Part shown: positions 36,338 to 44,724 of the stretch, piece by piece
Layout of the letters: every line of letters starts with the position of its first letter
How positions within the stretch are numbered: position 1 is the first letter of the stretch
Assembly: GCF_012933505.1 (NCBI RefSeq)
Contig: NZ_JABBNB010000011.1
Coordinates: forward strand, 1 to 64,000
Source of the DNA: Gordonia asplenii
GTDB taxonomy: Bacteria > Actinomycetota > Actinomycetes > Mycobacteriales > Mycobacteriaceae
Direction of reading: 5' to 3'
Length of the DNA: 64,000 bases
Notes under the pieces: model-generated
The model's database searches: none
Seen by the model: only the letters and a program-made list of their open reading frames with translations
What the model was told of the DNA's origin: nothing
Made by a program: the position numbers and the translations under genes

Positions 36338-37813
36338 CTAGTCTTTCAGTTGTTGCTGCATGTCGACGCGGTCGGCGAGGACCTGAATCTCAGTCGATTC
36401 CTCCAGTGCCACTACGCCGTGGCCCCGGCCTATTCCGCTCTGCTTGAATCCGCCGAACGGCATCGATGAATCCGATGCCCCCACGCGGTGGATGTTGACG
36501 AATACCGACCCTGCCTCAATGCGCCGGCCAAGGTCGAAGGCGTGGTCCACATCGTCGGACCAGATCGACGCGGCGAGCCCGTATTCGCTGTCGTTGGCCA
36601 TCGCAATAGCGTCATCTTCGGTGTCGAAGGGCATTATCGGCACAACCGGTCCGAATTGCTCTTGCGTCATAAGCGGCGAATCGTGGGACAAACCTGTGAC
36701 TACGGTGGGCCGCACGAAATACCCATCCGACATGTCTCCTCCGCTGAACTGTCCTAGCTCGCGCACCTGGGCGCCCTCGCGGAGACTGGTCGCGATGAGG
36801 TCGGTGACGACCTGACGCTGCGGCGCATTGTTCAGAGGTCCCATTCGCACGTCTGGGTCTCGACCATCACCGACGACGAGCCGGTTAGCCGCGTCGGAGA
36901 AGGCTTCGACGAAATCGCTGAAATGCTTACTGTGCACGTAGAGACGCTTGGGTGCGTAACACACTTGCCCGGTGCTGGTGAACGCTCCGCGGACGAGTTC
37001 ATCGACCATGATCGAATTGAGGGAGGCGCTTTCGAGGATGACCGCCGGATCGTTGCCACCGAGTTCGAGACTCAGATTCTTGAGATTGACGCTGGCGTCG
37101 CGCATGATGGTTCGCCCAGTCGCAGTACTGCCGGTGAAGCTGACTTTGCGCACCCGGCGATGGGTGGTCAACGCCAAACCAACCTCTTCACCGGTGCCGG
37201 CGACGACATTGACAACCCCGCTCGGAAGAGCAGCGGCGAGGTGTCTCAGCACGAGCGACAAAGCCAGTGGTGCATAGTCGGGTAGCTTCACAACCACACT
37301 GTTGCCGGCCATCAGCGCCGGAGCGACCATCAGCGTGGCGAGGAGCACGGGGTAATTCCAGGGCACGATAACCGCGACCACCCCCATGGCCACCCGCCGT
37401 TCGATGATCCGGCCCCGGAAGTCTTCAGTCACCCTTTCGTGTGCAACACGATCAGCCAAACCCGCGTAGTAGCGCAGTGTTCGCGCCGAGTTGGTGATTT
37501 CGGCCGCCGCGTCGGCCGTGACCTTACCGTGCTCTCGTGTCAACAGCAGCGTCAGTTCTGCGTGCTCGTCGTCAATGGCCGCGGCCGCCTCCGAAAGAGC
37601 TTCTGCACGGGATCTCGGGGAGACCGCCGACCACCCCGAAAACGCGCGAGCGGCGGCGTCGACAGCCGCGTCGACCGTACCCCGATCTCCCGTGGCGTAG
37701 TGTCCGACGGTTTCGGTGAGGACTGCCGGATTGCGCACTCGAGTGCCCGGTCCAGCGACGTCGTGTCCGCCCACAAGCATGGGAAGGGCGATGTTCTCAT
37801 ATGTAGTGGTCAT
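36338..37813 (-). CDS. NAD(P)-dependent aldehyde dehydrogenase
   Basis: The protein has 491 residues. Catalytic features are Asn153 (PWNYP), Lys176, Glu250 in LELGGNDPA and Cys285 in TGQVCYAPKR. It oxidises an aldehyde to the carboxylate. The start at 37813 follows AGGAAC; an alternative ATG at 37834 overlaps the reductase stop by ATGA and would add seven residues. It is the third gene of the Rieske operon, so the substrate is probably an aromatic or ring-derived aldehyde. Confidence 0.9.
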   Translation of the reverse strand: MTTTYENIALPMLVGGHDVAGPGTRVRNPAVLTETVGHYATGDRGTVDAAVDAAARAFSGWSAVSPRSRAEALSEAAAAIDDEHAELTLLLTREHGKVTADAAAEITNSARTLRYYAGLADRVAHERVTEDFRGRIIERRVAMGVVAVIVPWNYPVLLATLMVAPALMAGNSVVVKLPDYAPLALSLVLRHLAAALPSGVVNVVAGTGEEVGLALTTHRRVRKVSFTGSTATGRTIMRDASVNLKNLSLELGGNDPAVILESASLNSIMVDELVRGAFTSTGQVCYAPKRLYVHSKHFSDFVEAFSDAANRLVVGDGRDPDVRMGPLNNAPQRQVVTDLIATSLREGAQVRELGQFSGGDMSDGYFVRPTVVTGLSHDSPLMTQEQFGPVVPIMPFDTEDDAIAMANDSEYGLAASIWSDDVDHAFDLGRRIEAGSVFVNIHRVGASDSSMPFGGFKQSGIGRGHGVVALEESTEIQVLADRVDMQQQLKD

Positions 37814-37830
37814 GCCGTTCCTGAGTGTTG

Positions 37831-38829
37831 TCATGACACGTCGATCGTGACGACCGGCGTGGCTCCAGGCGTGCCCGACGAGCCGGGAGCGGTTATTCGT
37901 GAAACACAACAGCACATCCGCCGGCTCTTGCCGCGTTGCTGGGCGCTGTAGAAGACATCGCGATGGTCGACGGTGCCGTTCACCTCGAGCAGTTTCACTT
38001 CACACAGGCCGCACTCGCCCTTGCGGCAGTCCGACATCATGTCGACGCCGGCGTGCTCTAGCGCATGAAGCATCGATTCGCCGGCACCTACGCGAGCCTC
38101 AACCTCCAGGCGCGGAATGCGTACGATGAACTCGACAGCATCGAACCAGCCGCTGTTGCCGAACGTTTCATATCGGAGATTCCCGGCGGGCAGCCCCGCA
38201 TTTCCCCAACTGCAGCGCACCGCGTCCATTAACCTGATAGGGCCGCAGACATACAGTTCGGTGTCTTCATCGATGCCTTCGATGAGAACCCCGACATCAA
38301 GAGACGTGTTCTCGTCATCGACGTGAATTGTCAGACGACAGCCGTGCACCTGTTGTAGCAATTCGAGGTATGCCATCGCAGATCTGGAACGGCCTACGTA
38401 CACTAGCTGGTAGTCGAAATCAAGCTGCTTGAGGACCCGGGCCATTTCGAGCACCGCGGTAATTCCTATTCCACCGGCAACAAGAACGTAGCGGCGGGCG
38501 CCAACACGTAGCGGGAAGTTCTGCAAGGGTTGGGTAAGCTCAATGCGGTCGCCCACAGTGAGTTGGTGCATGCGCACTGAGCCGCCGCGTGAATGCGCAG
38601 TCTTGAACACCGTGATGGCAAGCTGGCGGTCGTTGCCGAGTGACTCCACGATCGAGTACGACCGAATGTGGCGGTGGCCACCGATCACTACTGCGATGTC
38701 AACATGCGATCCGGGTTGAGCGGGCGCTGGATTGGATACTTCCAGAACGATACGACGTGTATCTGTCGCGACATCAGCGATCGATACGACTGTTCCGAAT
38801 TGCCATACTTCCTTGTTGGTCGCGGCCAT
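37831..38829 (-). CDS. VanB-type oxygenase reductase (FNR plus plant-type [2Fe-2S])
   Basis: The protein has 332 residues. The flavin domain has HIRSYSIVESLG, the NAD domain GGIGITAVLEMA and YVCGP, and the C-terminal ferredoxin has CRKGECGLCEVKLLE followed by a distal Cys in MCCCVSR. This is the phthalate-dioxygenase-reductase/VanB arrangement, passing electrons from NAD(P)H to the Rieske oxygenase encoded 19 nt upstream. It is second in the operon. Confidence 0.9.
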   Translation of the reverse strand: MAATNKEVWQFGTVVSIADVATDTRRIVLEVSNPAPAQPGSHVDIAVVIGGHRHIRSYSIVESLGNDRQLAITVFKTAHSRGGSVRMHQLTVGDRIELTQPLQNFPLRVGARRYVLVAGGIGITAVLEMARVLKQLDFDYQLVYVGRSRSAMAYLELLQQVHGCRLTIHVDDENTSLDVGVLIEGIDEDTELYVCGPIRLMDAVRCSWGNAGLPAGNLRYETFGNSGWFDAVEFIVRIPRLEVEARVGAGESMLHALEHAGVDMMSDCRKGECGLCEVKLLEVNGTVDHRDVFYSAQQRGKSRRMCCCVSRITAPGSSGTPGATPVVTIDVS

Positions 38830-38848
38830 GGTCAGGTCCGTCCTTTGG

Positions 38849-39943
38849 TCAGTCTTGCGAGGCCAGCAGGCCTTCAGCTTCGAGCCGGCGGGATATCAGC
38901 CGGCGAATCCACATACCGCCGGCATCGATGTTGAGATTGTAGAATTCGTAGTCGGGATTGGCGTCGATCGCTTGTTGCTGAGCGTTCAGCATCGCGGTGT
39001 CTTCAGTGAATACCCCCCGAATTCCGTCGCGAATCTGCGTAGTCAAGAGCTGACTGTCCGTCAAGTAGTTGCGCATCCAAGCCCAGTGATAGCGACAGCT
39101 GGTGTCGGTCTCGGGGGTGATAGTGTTCATCACGTATCCGTTGATCCCGTGACTGCGATCCCCTTCGGGAGCACCAGTTCCCGTCTTCGCGACTCCCACG
39201 TCGATACAGATGGTGGAAGGGAATTGATAGTGGATGATCTGCCACCGATCGACATTGCCCTCAAAACCGGGGAACTTGTTCTGCATCTGAGCCCGCATGA
39301 ACGGCACCGGTTCGATATCGACCATCCAGCGCGTGAGAGTGACGCTTCGATCATCGTGCGCGACATCGAAATCAGAGGTACTGATGTTTCTACCACCGAT
39401 GCTGCTGGTGTGCAGAAACTCTTCATGAGTCAAGTCCATCAGATTGTCCAGCACTAACTGGTAGTTGCAACTCAGCGCAATGGTTTCACCGTCGCCCGCC
39501 CATGCCGGGTCATTCATCTGATGCATGTCCGGGATGGTCTGCGGGTCGGCGACATACGGATCGCCGAGCCACACCCAAACGAACCGGTCCCGTTCGACCA
39601 CCGGATAAGACGGCACCGTCGCGCTCGGGTTGAGAACCTCTTGAGCAGGCATCGCAGCGCAACGCCCGGCCGAGTCATACACGATTCCGTGGTACGGGCA
39701 CCGGATCCCGTCGCGACCCACCAACTGTCCCATCGACAACGGAGCGAGACGGTGCCAGCACGCATCGGCGAGTGCCACCGGTCGGCCATCCTCGGTGCGA
39801 TAGAGAACCAGCGGAATCCCGTCAACGCGTACGGGGGATGGCTGGCGGGTGACCTCGCGGTCCCAGGCTGCGGCGTACCACGCATTTCTCGGCGCCGGCA
39901 TGGTCTTGATCGTCGTCTGCGTACGAGACTCGACTCTCAGCAT
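38849..39943 (-). CDS. Rieske non-haem iron oxygenase, VanA-like, intact sites
   Basis: The protein has 364 residues. The Rieske cluster ligands are Cys62, His64, Cys82 and His85 (ACWHRLAPL; RCPYHGIVYD). Mononuclear iron residues are Asp170 bridging, His173 and His178 (DNLMDLTHEEFLH), with the Asp ligand expected in FTEDTAML. The relatives are O-demethylases and toluenesulfonate-type monooxygenases. It probably starts the catabolic route by oxidative demethylation or hydroxylation. The start at 39943 follows AAAGGA. A GntR operator-like site lies 57 nt upstream. It is first in the five-gene minus-strand operon. Confidence 0.9.
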   Translation of the reverse strand: MLRVESRTQTTIKTMPAPRNAWYAAAWDREVTRQPSPVRVDGIPLVLYRTEDGRPVALADACWHRLAPLSMGQLVGRDGIRCPYHGIVYDSAGRCAAMPAQEVLNPSATVPSYPVVERDRFVWVWLGDPYVADPQTIPDMHQMNDPAWAGDGETIALSCNYQLVLDNLMDLTHEEFLHTSSIGGRNISTSDFDVAHDDRSVTLTRWMVDIEPVPFMRAQMQNKFPGFEGNVDRWQIIHYQFPSTICIDVGVAKTGTGAPEGDRSHGINGYVMNTITPETDTSCRYHWAWMRNYLTDSQLLTTQIRDGIRGVFTEDTAMLNAQQQAIDANPDYEFYNLNIDAGGMWIRRLISRRLEAEGLLASQD

Positions 39944-39999
39944 CGCGTGAATCCTTTCCGGAAGCTCGTCCAGCACTGTGAGCTGGAACACGATGCCAA

Positions 40000-40011
40000 A
40001 GAGTATACACA
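40000..40011 (-). promoter_or_regulatory. Predicted GntR operator site 2 (Rieske operon)
   Basis: AGAGTATACACA matches AGTGTATACACT in 10 of 12 bases and lies 57 nt upstream of the Rieske oxygenase start in the divergent spacer. Confidence 0.55.
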
Positions 40012-40062
40012 TTGACAGCGCGGCCGCAACCGCACGCATCAGCTCCAAGAAAGATCCGCCAA

Positions 40063-40074
40063 AGTGTAGACACT
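40063..40074 (+). promoter_or_regulatory. Predicted GntR operator site 3 (DUF1857 gene)
   Basis: AGTGTAGACACT has perfect AGTGT/ACACT arms and matches the consensus in 11 of 12 bases. It lies 79 nt before the DUF1857 gene, in the same divergent spacer as site 2. Confidence 0.6.
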
Positions 40075-40153
40075 ATGAGTCGAAAGGAGCTACAGTGTTG
40101 CCCGTCACACTTACATCCGCGCACCCTGCGCGGGCTTCCCGAGGAGACGCACC

Positions 40154-40624
40154 GTGATCGAGATCAGCCGCACAATTCCAATGAACGATGGCAGTCAGCC
40201 ACCGCTGACAGTCGATGATGTCTGGGCCGGATTGGTGGAAAAGGCCGAAAATCCCCTGCCGTACGTCGCCGCGATCACCGCGTGCACAGTAGTGGATCGC
40301 TTCGAAGGCGGCCTGATCCGCGACATCGAACACAAAGGGCCAGTCCGGGAAGTAGTGACCTTCTACCCTAAGAGGTTGGTGCATTTCGTTCGGACCCACG
40401 GGGCCGCACGGGGCACGATCGACAACGAGATCGCCGTCGACGACGACGGCCAGGACATTCTCAGATTCTCTTTCAGACTGGTTGTCGACGGCCTCGACGA
40501 TGGGAGCCCGGAAGAGTCCGCCTTCGGCGAGCAGATGCAATCGGACTATCTCGATGCGGTCCGTTCCACGCTGGACGCGGTCCGCGAGCGCATCGCCGCT
40601 CCGCGCACGGTTGCCCCGAGCTAG
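40154..40624 (+). CDS. DUF1857/AtaL-like SRPBCC protein
   Basis: The protein has 156 residues and matches the AtaL-like (DUF1857) branch of the SRPBCC/START fold: VVDRFEGGLIRDIEHKGPVRE, VTFYPKRLVHFVR and a C-terminal helix. The fold makes a deep hydrophobic pocket and may bind or isomerise an aromatic intermediate. No catalytic role is established for bacterial members. It starts at GTG with GAGGAG 7 nt upstream and has its own operator-controlled promoter; a second promoter follows before the next gene. Confidence 0.75.
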   Translation: MIEISRTIPMNDGSQPPLTVDDVWAGLVEKAENPLPYVAAITACTVVDRFEGGLIRDIEHKGPVREVVTFYPKRLVHFVRTHGAARGTIDNEIAVDDDGQDILRFSFRLVVDGLDDGSPEESAFGEQMQSDYLDAVRSTLDAVRERIAAPRTVAPS

Positions 40625-40698
40625 CCCCTAGCGATTGCAGCCTCGAAGCGCTGCACTCACCCCAAACTCCACATCACACATCACACATCATTCAACAA

Positions 40699-40710
40699 AG
40701 TGAATACACT
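40699..40710 (+). promoter_or_regulatory. Predicted GntR operator site 4 (40786 operon)
   Basis: AGTGAATACACT matches the consensus in 11 of 12 bases, overlaps a possible -10 (TATAGC starts at 40711) and lies 76 nt before the NTF2-like gene. A 14-bp palindrome GCGAAGCGCTTCGC (40752-40765) lies between it and the gene and may form a leader hairpin. Confidence 0.6.
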
Positions 40711-40785
40711 ATAGCTTGGGCCGTGCCCGGCGTGGCGATGACGCCCTCGAAGCGAAGCGCTTCGCGCGGAACTGAAGGAGAATAA

Positions 40786-41154
40786 ATGACCACCATCCAT
40801 CACCCGACGGCCACCGAGGTGTTCGCCGTCATCGACGGGCAGGATCTCGACACACTCGGCGACCTGTTCACCGACAACGGCTCGCTGGTATTCGGCAACA
40901 ATCCGGCAATGGTCGGACCTGAGCAGATCCGGACCGGTGTCCGTGAGTTCTATGCCACGGTGGGCGCCCTGGCACACACCATCCTCAATGAATGGACCGT
41001 CGGTGAGCAGACCATTGTCGAGCTCAGCGTGACCTATCACCGACTCGACGGTCAGCAAGTCACCATTCCGGTCGTCAGTATTTGGCGTCTGACGCCAACG
41101 GGAAAGATTGATGACTACCGAGTCTACTTCGATTTGGCGCCCGTCTATGCCTGA
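40786..41154 (+). CDS. NTF2/SnoaL-like protein
   Basis: The protein has 122 residues, a cone-shaped NTF2-like fold: VFAVIDGQDLDTLGDLFTDN, FGNNPAMVGPEQIRTGVREFY and SIWRLTPTGKIDDYRVYFDLAPVY. Members act as hydratases, isomerases or small binding proteins, often in ring or polyketide chemistry. AAGGAG precedes the ATG. It is first in a six-gene plus-strand operon and overlaps the next gene by 8 nt. The substrate is unknown. Confidence 0.82.
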   Translation: MTTIHHPTATEVFAVIDGQDLDTLGDLFTDNGSLVFGNNPAMVGPEQIRTGVREFYATVGALAHTILNEWTVGEQTIVELSVTYHRLDGQQVTIPVVSIWRLTPTGKIDDYRVYFDLAPVYA

Positions 41155-41911
41155 GTACAGCGAGCTCAATGGCAAAGTAGCGATCGTTACCGGTGGCGCC
41201 AGCGGAATCGGCCAGGCCTGTGTGCATGCTTTCGTCTCCCAGGGAGCATCAGTCGTCATCGCCGATCGCGACGAAGCCGCCGGCAAAGCCACCCTGCGAG
41301 GTTTGCCGCCAGGATCGGCCGCGGTTTTCCAGCTTACCGATGTGTGCGATGCCGATTCGGTCGCATCAATGGTTCGCGCTGCTCACGACAACTTCGGGGG
41401 CTTGGATATCGCACATAACAACGCAGGCGTCGAAGCCGCCGGCCGCGCGATAGCCGATATGACCGATGACGACTGGAAACGCGTTATCGATGTCAACCTG
41501 ACTGGCGTATGGCAGTGCATGCGCGCCGAGATACCGGCCCTACTGGCACGCGGCGGTGGATCGATCGTAAATACGGCTTCAGCGCTAGGACAGGTCGCAT
41601 TGCCGTTCCAAGCGTCCTATGTCGCCTCCAAACATGGCGTCATCGGTCTGACTAAAGCCGCAGCGCTTGAATATTCGGCGCTCGGCATCCGGATCAACGC
41701 AATCTGTCCCGGCGTCGTGCGCACCGCGATGATTGAAGAGGTCGCTGCCACCGATTCGGGATTCATGGACAAGATGTACTCCATGCATGCATTGGGGCGA
41801 ATTGCGGAAGTCAACGAAATCGCCGAAAGCGTGCTGTGGCTCGCCTCCTCGGCGTCAGGGTTTGTAACCGGCAGCGCGCTGGTTGTCGACGGCGGCTACA
41901 GTGCCGCGTGA
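41147..41911 (+). CDS. SDR-family oxidoreductase
   Basis: The protein has 254 residues, a classical SDR: VTGGASGIGQAC, NNAGVEAAG, VNTASALGQ, YVASKHGVIGLTKA and FVTGSALVVDGG. The start is placed at MPEYSELNGK (41147), giving an 8-nt overlap with the NTF2-like gene. It is NAD(P)-dependent, and its substrate is probably a hydroxylated ring or side-chain intermediate. It is about as similar to the next gene as typical SDR family members are, not a recent duplicate. Confidence 0.88.
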   Translation: MPEYSELNGKVAIVTGGASGIGQACVHAFVSQGASVVIADRDEAAGKATLRGLPPGSAAVFQLTDVCDADSVASMVRAAHDNFGGLDIAHNNAGVEAAGRAIADMTDDDWKRVIDVNLTGVWQCMRAEIPALLARGGGSIVNTASALGQVALPFQASYVASKHGVIGLTKAAALEYSALGIRINAICPGVVRTAMIEEVAATDSGFMDKMYSMHALGRIAEVNEIAESVLWLASSASGFVTGSALVVDGGYSAA

Positions 41912-41922
41912 AAGGAACTCAC

Positions 41923-42666
41923 ATGAACGACTTCACTGGTAAAGTCGCCATGATCACCGGCGCTGGGCGCGGCATAGGTGCCGCGACAGCACGGGTGTTC
42001 GCCGATGCCGGGGCGGCAGTTGCGATTTGCGACGTACTCGACGATGACGCCGAAGAAACGGCCGCAGCGATACGCCGGGGCGGAGGCGCCGCGATTTCAA
42101 TCCACACCGATGTCTCCGACGGCCGATCGGTTCAATCGGCGGTCGCGCACGTGCTCGAAAAGTATGGGCGCTTAGACTTCGCGCACAACAACGCCGGCAC
42201 ATTCAGTCCGGCACCTCTGGCCGACGTCAGTGAGGAGGATTTCCGCAAGGTCATCGCAGTCAATCTGACCGGGGTGTTCTTGTGCATGAAGTACCAAATA
42301 CCCCATCTCGTGGAGACTTCCGGGGCCATCGTCAACACCGCATCGGTGTGGTCGATGGCCGGGGCTCCAAACCAGTCTGCTTACAGCGCAAGTAAGCACG
42401 GAGTTGTAGGACTCACTCGGACCGCCGCCATTGACTACGGCGAACGAGGAATCCGAGTCAACGCTGTCGCGCCCGGTCCAATCGCGACAGCGATGACGGC
42501 GTCGGTGCCCACCGAGATCATGGAGTCTGTGGTGAGTCGAACAACCCTCAGTCGCTACGGGCAACCCGACGAAATAGGCAAGGTCGTTGCGTGGCTGTGT
42601 TCGTCAGAAGCGTCCTACTTGAATGGTGCGGTTGTCCCTGTTGACGGCGGGTGGCTGGCCGCATGA
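41923..42666 (+). CDS. SDR-family oxidoreductase
   Basis: The protein has 247 residues: ITGAGRGIGAATA, HNNAGTFSPAPL, VNTASVWSMAG, YSASKHGVVGLTRT and NGAVVPVDGG. AAAGGAA precedes the ATG. It is the second SDR in this operon and the third in the island, implying several alcohol/ketone steps or alternative stereoisomers. Its stop overlaps the FAH-family gene by ATGA. Confidence 0.88.
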   Translation: MNDFTGKVAMITGAGRGIGAATARVFADAGAAVAICDVLDDDAEETAAAIRRGGGAAISIHTDVSDGRSVQSAVAHVLEKYGRLDFAHNNAGTFSPAPLADVSEEDFRKVIAVNLTGVFLCMKYQIPHLVETSGAIVNTASVWSMAGAPNQSAYSASKHGVVGLTRTAAIDYGERGIRVNAVAPGPIATAMTASVPTEIMESVVSRTTLSRYGQPDEIGKVVAWLCSSEASYLNGAVVPVDGGWLAA

Positions 42667-43595
42667 CCACCCACTTGCCCCATGCCGAAGGTTCAACAAT
42701 GATCACCGCCGCGTGGGCATTGGTACAGTATCGCGAGACCCCCGGTGACACGGTGGCTACCGGGATTCACGTCGACGGGCGCACCTTCGGTGTTCCCGAA
42801 CCGATGTCCGGGCTCAGCGTGCTGGACCTGGTGCAGGACTGGGAACGTTGGTCCCGAGAACTTCGGCAACTCGACCCCACCAGTCTGACCGAGATAGCGG
42901 ATGCGCAAGTCACCGCGCCGCTGACCTACCCCCACAAAGTAATCTGCGCGGGAGCCAACTACTACGACCACGCCGAGGAGATGGGTACCGAACGCCCAGA
43001 CCCGGCCGCTGAGCCCTTCTTCTTCCTCAAGACCCCGACGACGACGATCGTAGGTCCTCATGCGACGATCGCGATCGCTGACAACGGCTATTCACAGGTC
43101 GATTGGGAAGCCGAACTCGGCGTCGTGATCGGGCGCCGGTGCGCCGATTTGGCCGACACCGAAGTCACTGACGTGATAGCCGGTTACATTGTGGCCAACG
43201 ACATCTCTGACCGTGGGGTCTTCCATCGCGACGGCTCGGTGTTTCCGGCCTTCGACTGGGACTGGCTCGGACACAAGAGTCAAGACGGCTTCTGTCCGAT
43301 CGGACCGGGACTGGTTCCTTCTTGGCTCGTCCCCGACCCCCAATCTCTCGCGATCCGGCTGGACGTCAACGGCGTCACCAAGCAGGACTCGAACACCTCA
43401 CAGATGGTCGTCGACGTATTCCGGGTCGTTGCTGCGGCCAGTCGTCTTCTTACACTGGAGCCCGGCGATATCGTTCTCACCGGAACCCCCGCCGGCGTTG
43501 GGATGCCGCGAAAGGACTTCCTCAAGCCCGGTGACGTCGTCGCCGTGGAGATCGAAGGTATCGGCCGCATCTCAAATAAGGTGGTGCGCAAATGA
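42663..43595 (+). CDS. Fumarylacetoacetate hydrolase (FAH) family protein
   Basis: The protein has 310 residues with an FAH C-terminal fold: VICAGANYYDHAEEMG, the metal-binding VDWEAELGVVIGRR (ExE), the later Asp in NDISDRGVF, WDWLGHKSQDGFCPIGP and GDIVLTGTPAGVGMPRK. Family members hydrolyse C-C bonds of acylpyruvates or decarboxylate/hydrate meta-cleavage products. With the extradiol dioxygenase two genes downstream, it most likely acts after ring opening. The ATG start overlaps the SDR stop. Confidence 0.88.
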   Translation: MTTHLPHAEGSTMITAAWALVQYRETPGDTVATGIHVDGRTFGVPEPMSGLSVLDLVQDWERWSRELRQLDPTSLTEIADAQVTAPLTYPHKVICAGANYYDHAEEMGTERPDPAAEPFFFLKTPTTTIVGPHATIAIADNGYSQVDWEAELGVVIGRRCADLADTEVTDVIAGYIVANDISDRGVFHRDGSVFPAFDWDWLGHKSQDGFCPIGPGLVPSWLVPDPQSLAIRLDVNGVTKQDSNTSQMVVDVFRVVAAASRLLTLEPGDIVLTGTPAGVGMPRKDFLKPGDVVAVEIEGIGRISNKVVRK

Positions 43596-44698
43596 TCACA
43601 ACTGCAGCAGACCAAATCCGTCCCTGGCCGACGGTACGCCCGGTACCTTCTACCATGCGTGCCGTCACTCTTCGCGAGTTCGGTGGACCTGAGGTACTTC
43701 GCCTCGAACACCTACCGACACCTCGGCCGGGCCCCGCCGAGGTCTTGATCAGGGTCGCTGCAGTCAGTGTGGGTCGCCTTCTCGATTTGGTGGCGCGTTC
43801 GGGAAAACACCCCTATGCGGCGTTCACATTTCCGCACATACTTGGTGCCGAGCACACCGGTATCATCGCCGCGCTCGGGTCCGATGTGCAGGGGTTCGCA
43901 ATCGGTGACCACGTTGCGACGTTCCCGGTGATCACCGACCCCGACTGCCCCTACGTGAAATCCGGCTACGCGGAACTGTCCCCCACAGCGCGTATCATCG
44001 GCACTCATACACCCGGTGCGGACGCCGACTACATAGCGGTTCCGGCCACGAATGTGTTCGCTGTTCCCGACGGGCTAGACCCCGCCGAGGCCGTCGCGCT
44101 GGCACTCGCCGGCGTGGTGGCGATGAATCAGTTCACCCGGGCCGGTCTCGAAGCCGGCCAGCGTGTCGTAGTTCAGGGCGCGAGTTCAGCCCTGGGCTCG
44201 ACTACGGCTCTGCTCGCCAAACATCTCGGGGCAGAGGTAATCGTGACGTCGAGGCACCATGTCAAACGTGCACGGCTGCGCGAATTGGGCTTTGATATGG
44301 TCCTCGACTCGGACTCACCGTCGTTCGTCGCTGACGCACACGCCGCATTCGGCGGACACGGAGCCGATCTGATCGTGGACAACCTCGGCGATCCACAATT
44401 GTGGGACAAGGGAATGTCCACCTTGGCTCCGCGTGGAGCCATGGTTACCTCCGGGGCGTTCTTGGGCGGACTCGTCCAATTGGACCTTCGACGTCTTTAT
44501 ACCTTCGGCCAGCGGGTCATCGGCGTTCGATCAGGTGACCTCATCGCCGCGGGACGACTGTGGGCTGAGGTCCGGGCTGGATTCCGCAGCGTCGTCGACC
44601 GAACCTTCTCCCTTACCGACGCCGCGCTGGCACACGAATACGTGGGATCCAGCGGCAACGTGGGCCGAGTCGCACTCCTCACCGAGCCCACTCAATAA
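43592..44698 (+). CDS. Zinc-independent MDR-family oxidoreductase (quinone oxidoreductase-like)
   Basis: The protein has 368 residues, a medium-chain dehydrogenase fold: MRAVTLREFGGPEVLRLEHLPTP (longer than 20 only if joined to flanks), GAEHTGIIAALGSDVQGFAIGD and the NADPH-binding VVQGASSALGSTTALLAKHLG. It lacks the structural-zinc Cys quartet, so it resembles quinone or enoyl reductases more than alcohol dehydrogenases. The first 20 residues extend beyond the usual start; the ATGA overlap with the FAH gene supports the annotated ATG. It probably reduces an unsaturated ring-cleavage intermediate. Confidence 0.83.
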   Translation: MITTAADQIRPWPTVRPVPSTMRAVTLREFGGPEVLRLEHLPTPRPGPAEVLIRVAAVSVGRLLDLVARSGKHPYAAFTFPHILGAEHTGIIAALGSDVQGFAIGDHVATFPVITDPDCPYVKSGYAELSPTARIIGTHTPGADADYIAVPATNVFAVPDGLDPAEAVALALAGVVAMNQFTRAGLEAGQRVVVQGASSALGSTTALLAKHLGAEVIVTSRHHVKRARLRELGFDMVLDSDSPSFVADAHAAFGGHGADLIVDNLGDPQLWDKGMSTLAPRGAMVTSGAFLGGLVQLDLRRLYTFGQRVIGVRSGDLIAAGRLWAEVRAGFRSVVDRTFSLTDAALAHEYVGSSGNVGRVALLTEPTQ

Positions 44699-44724
44699 GC
44701 AGCAGCCACCAGAAAGGCACCCCT

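Noticed and set aside
38849..39943. Degenerate Rieske site in the first oxygenase as well
   Set aside because: All four cluster ligands and the DxxHxxxxH motif are present; this copy is intact.
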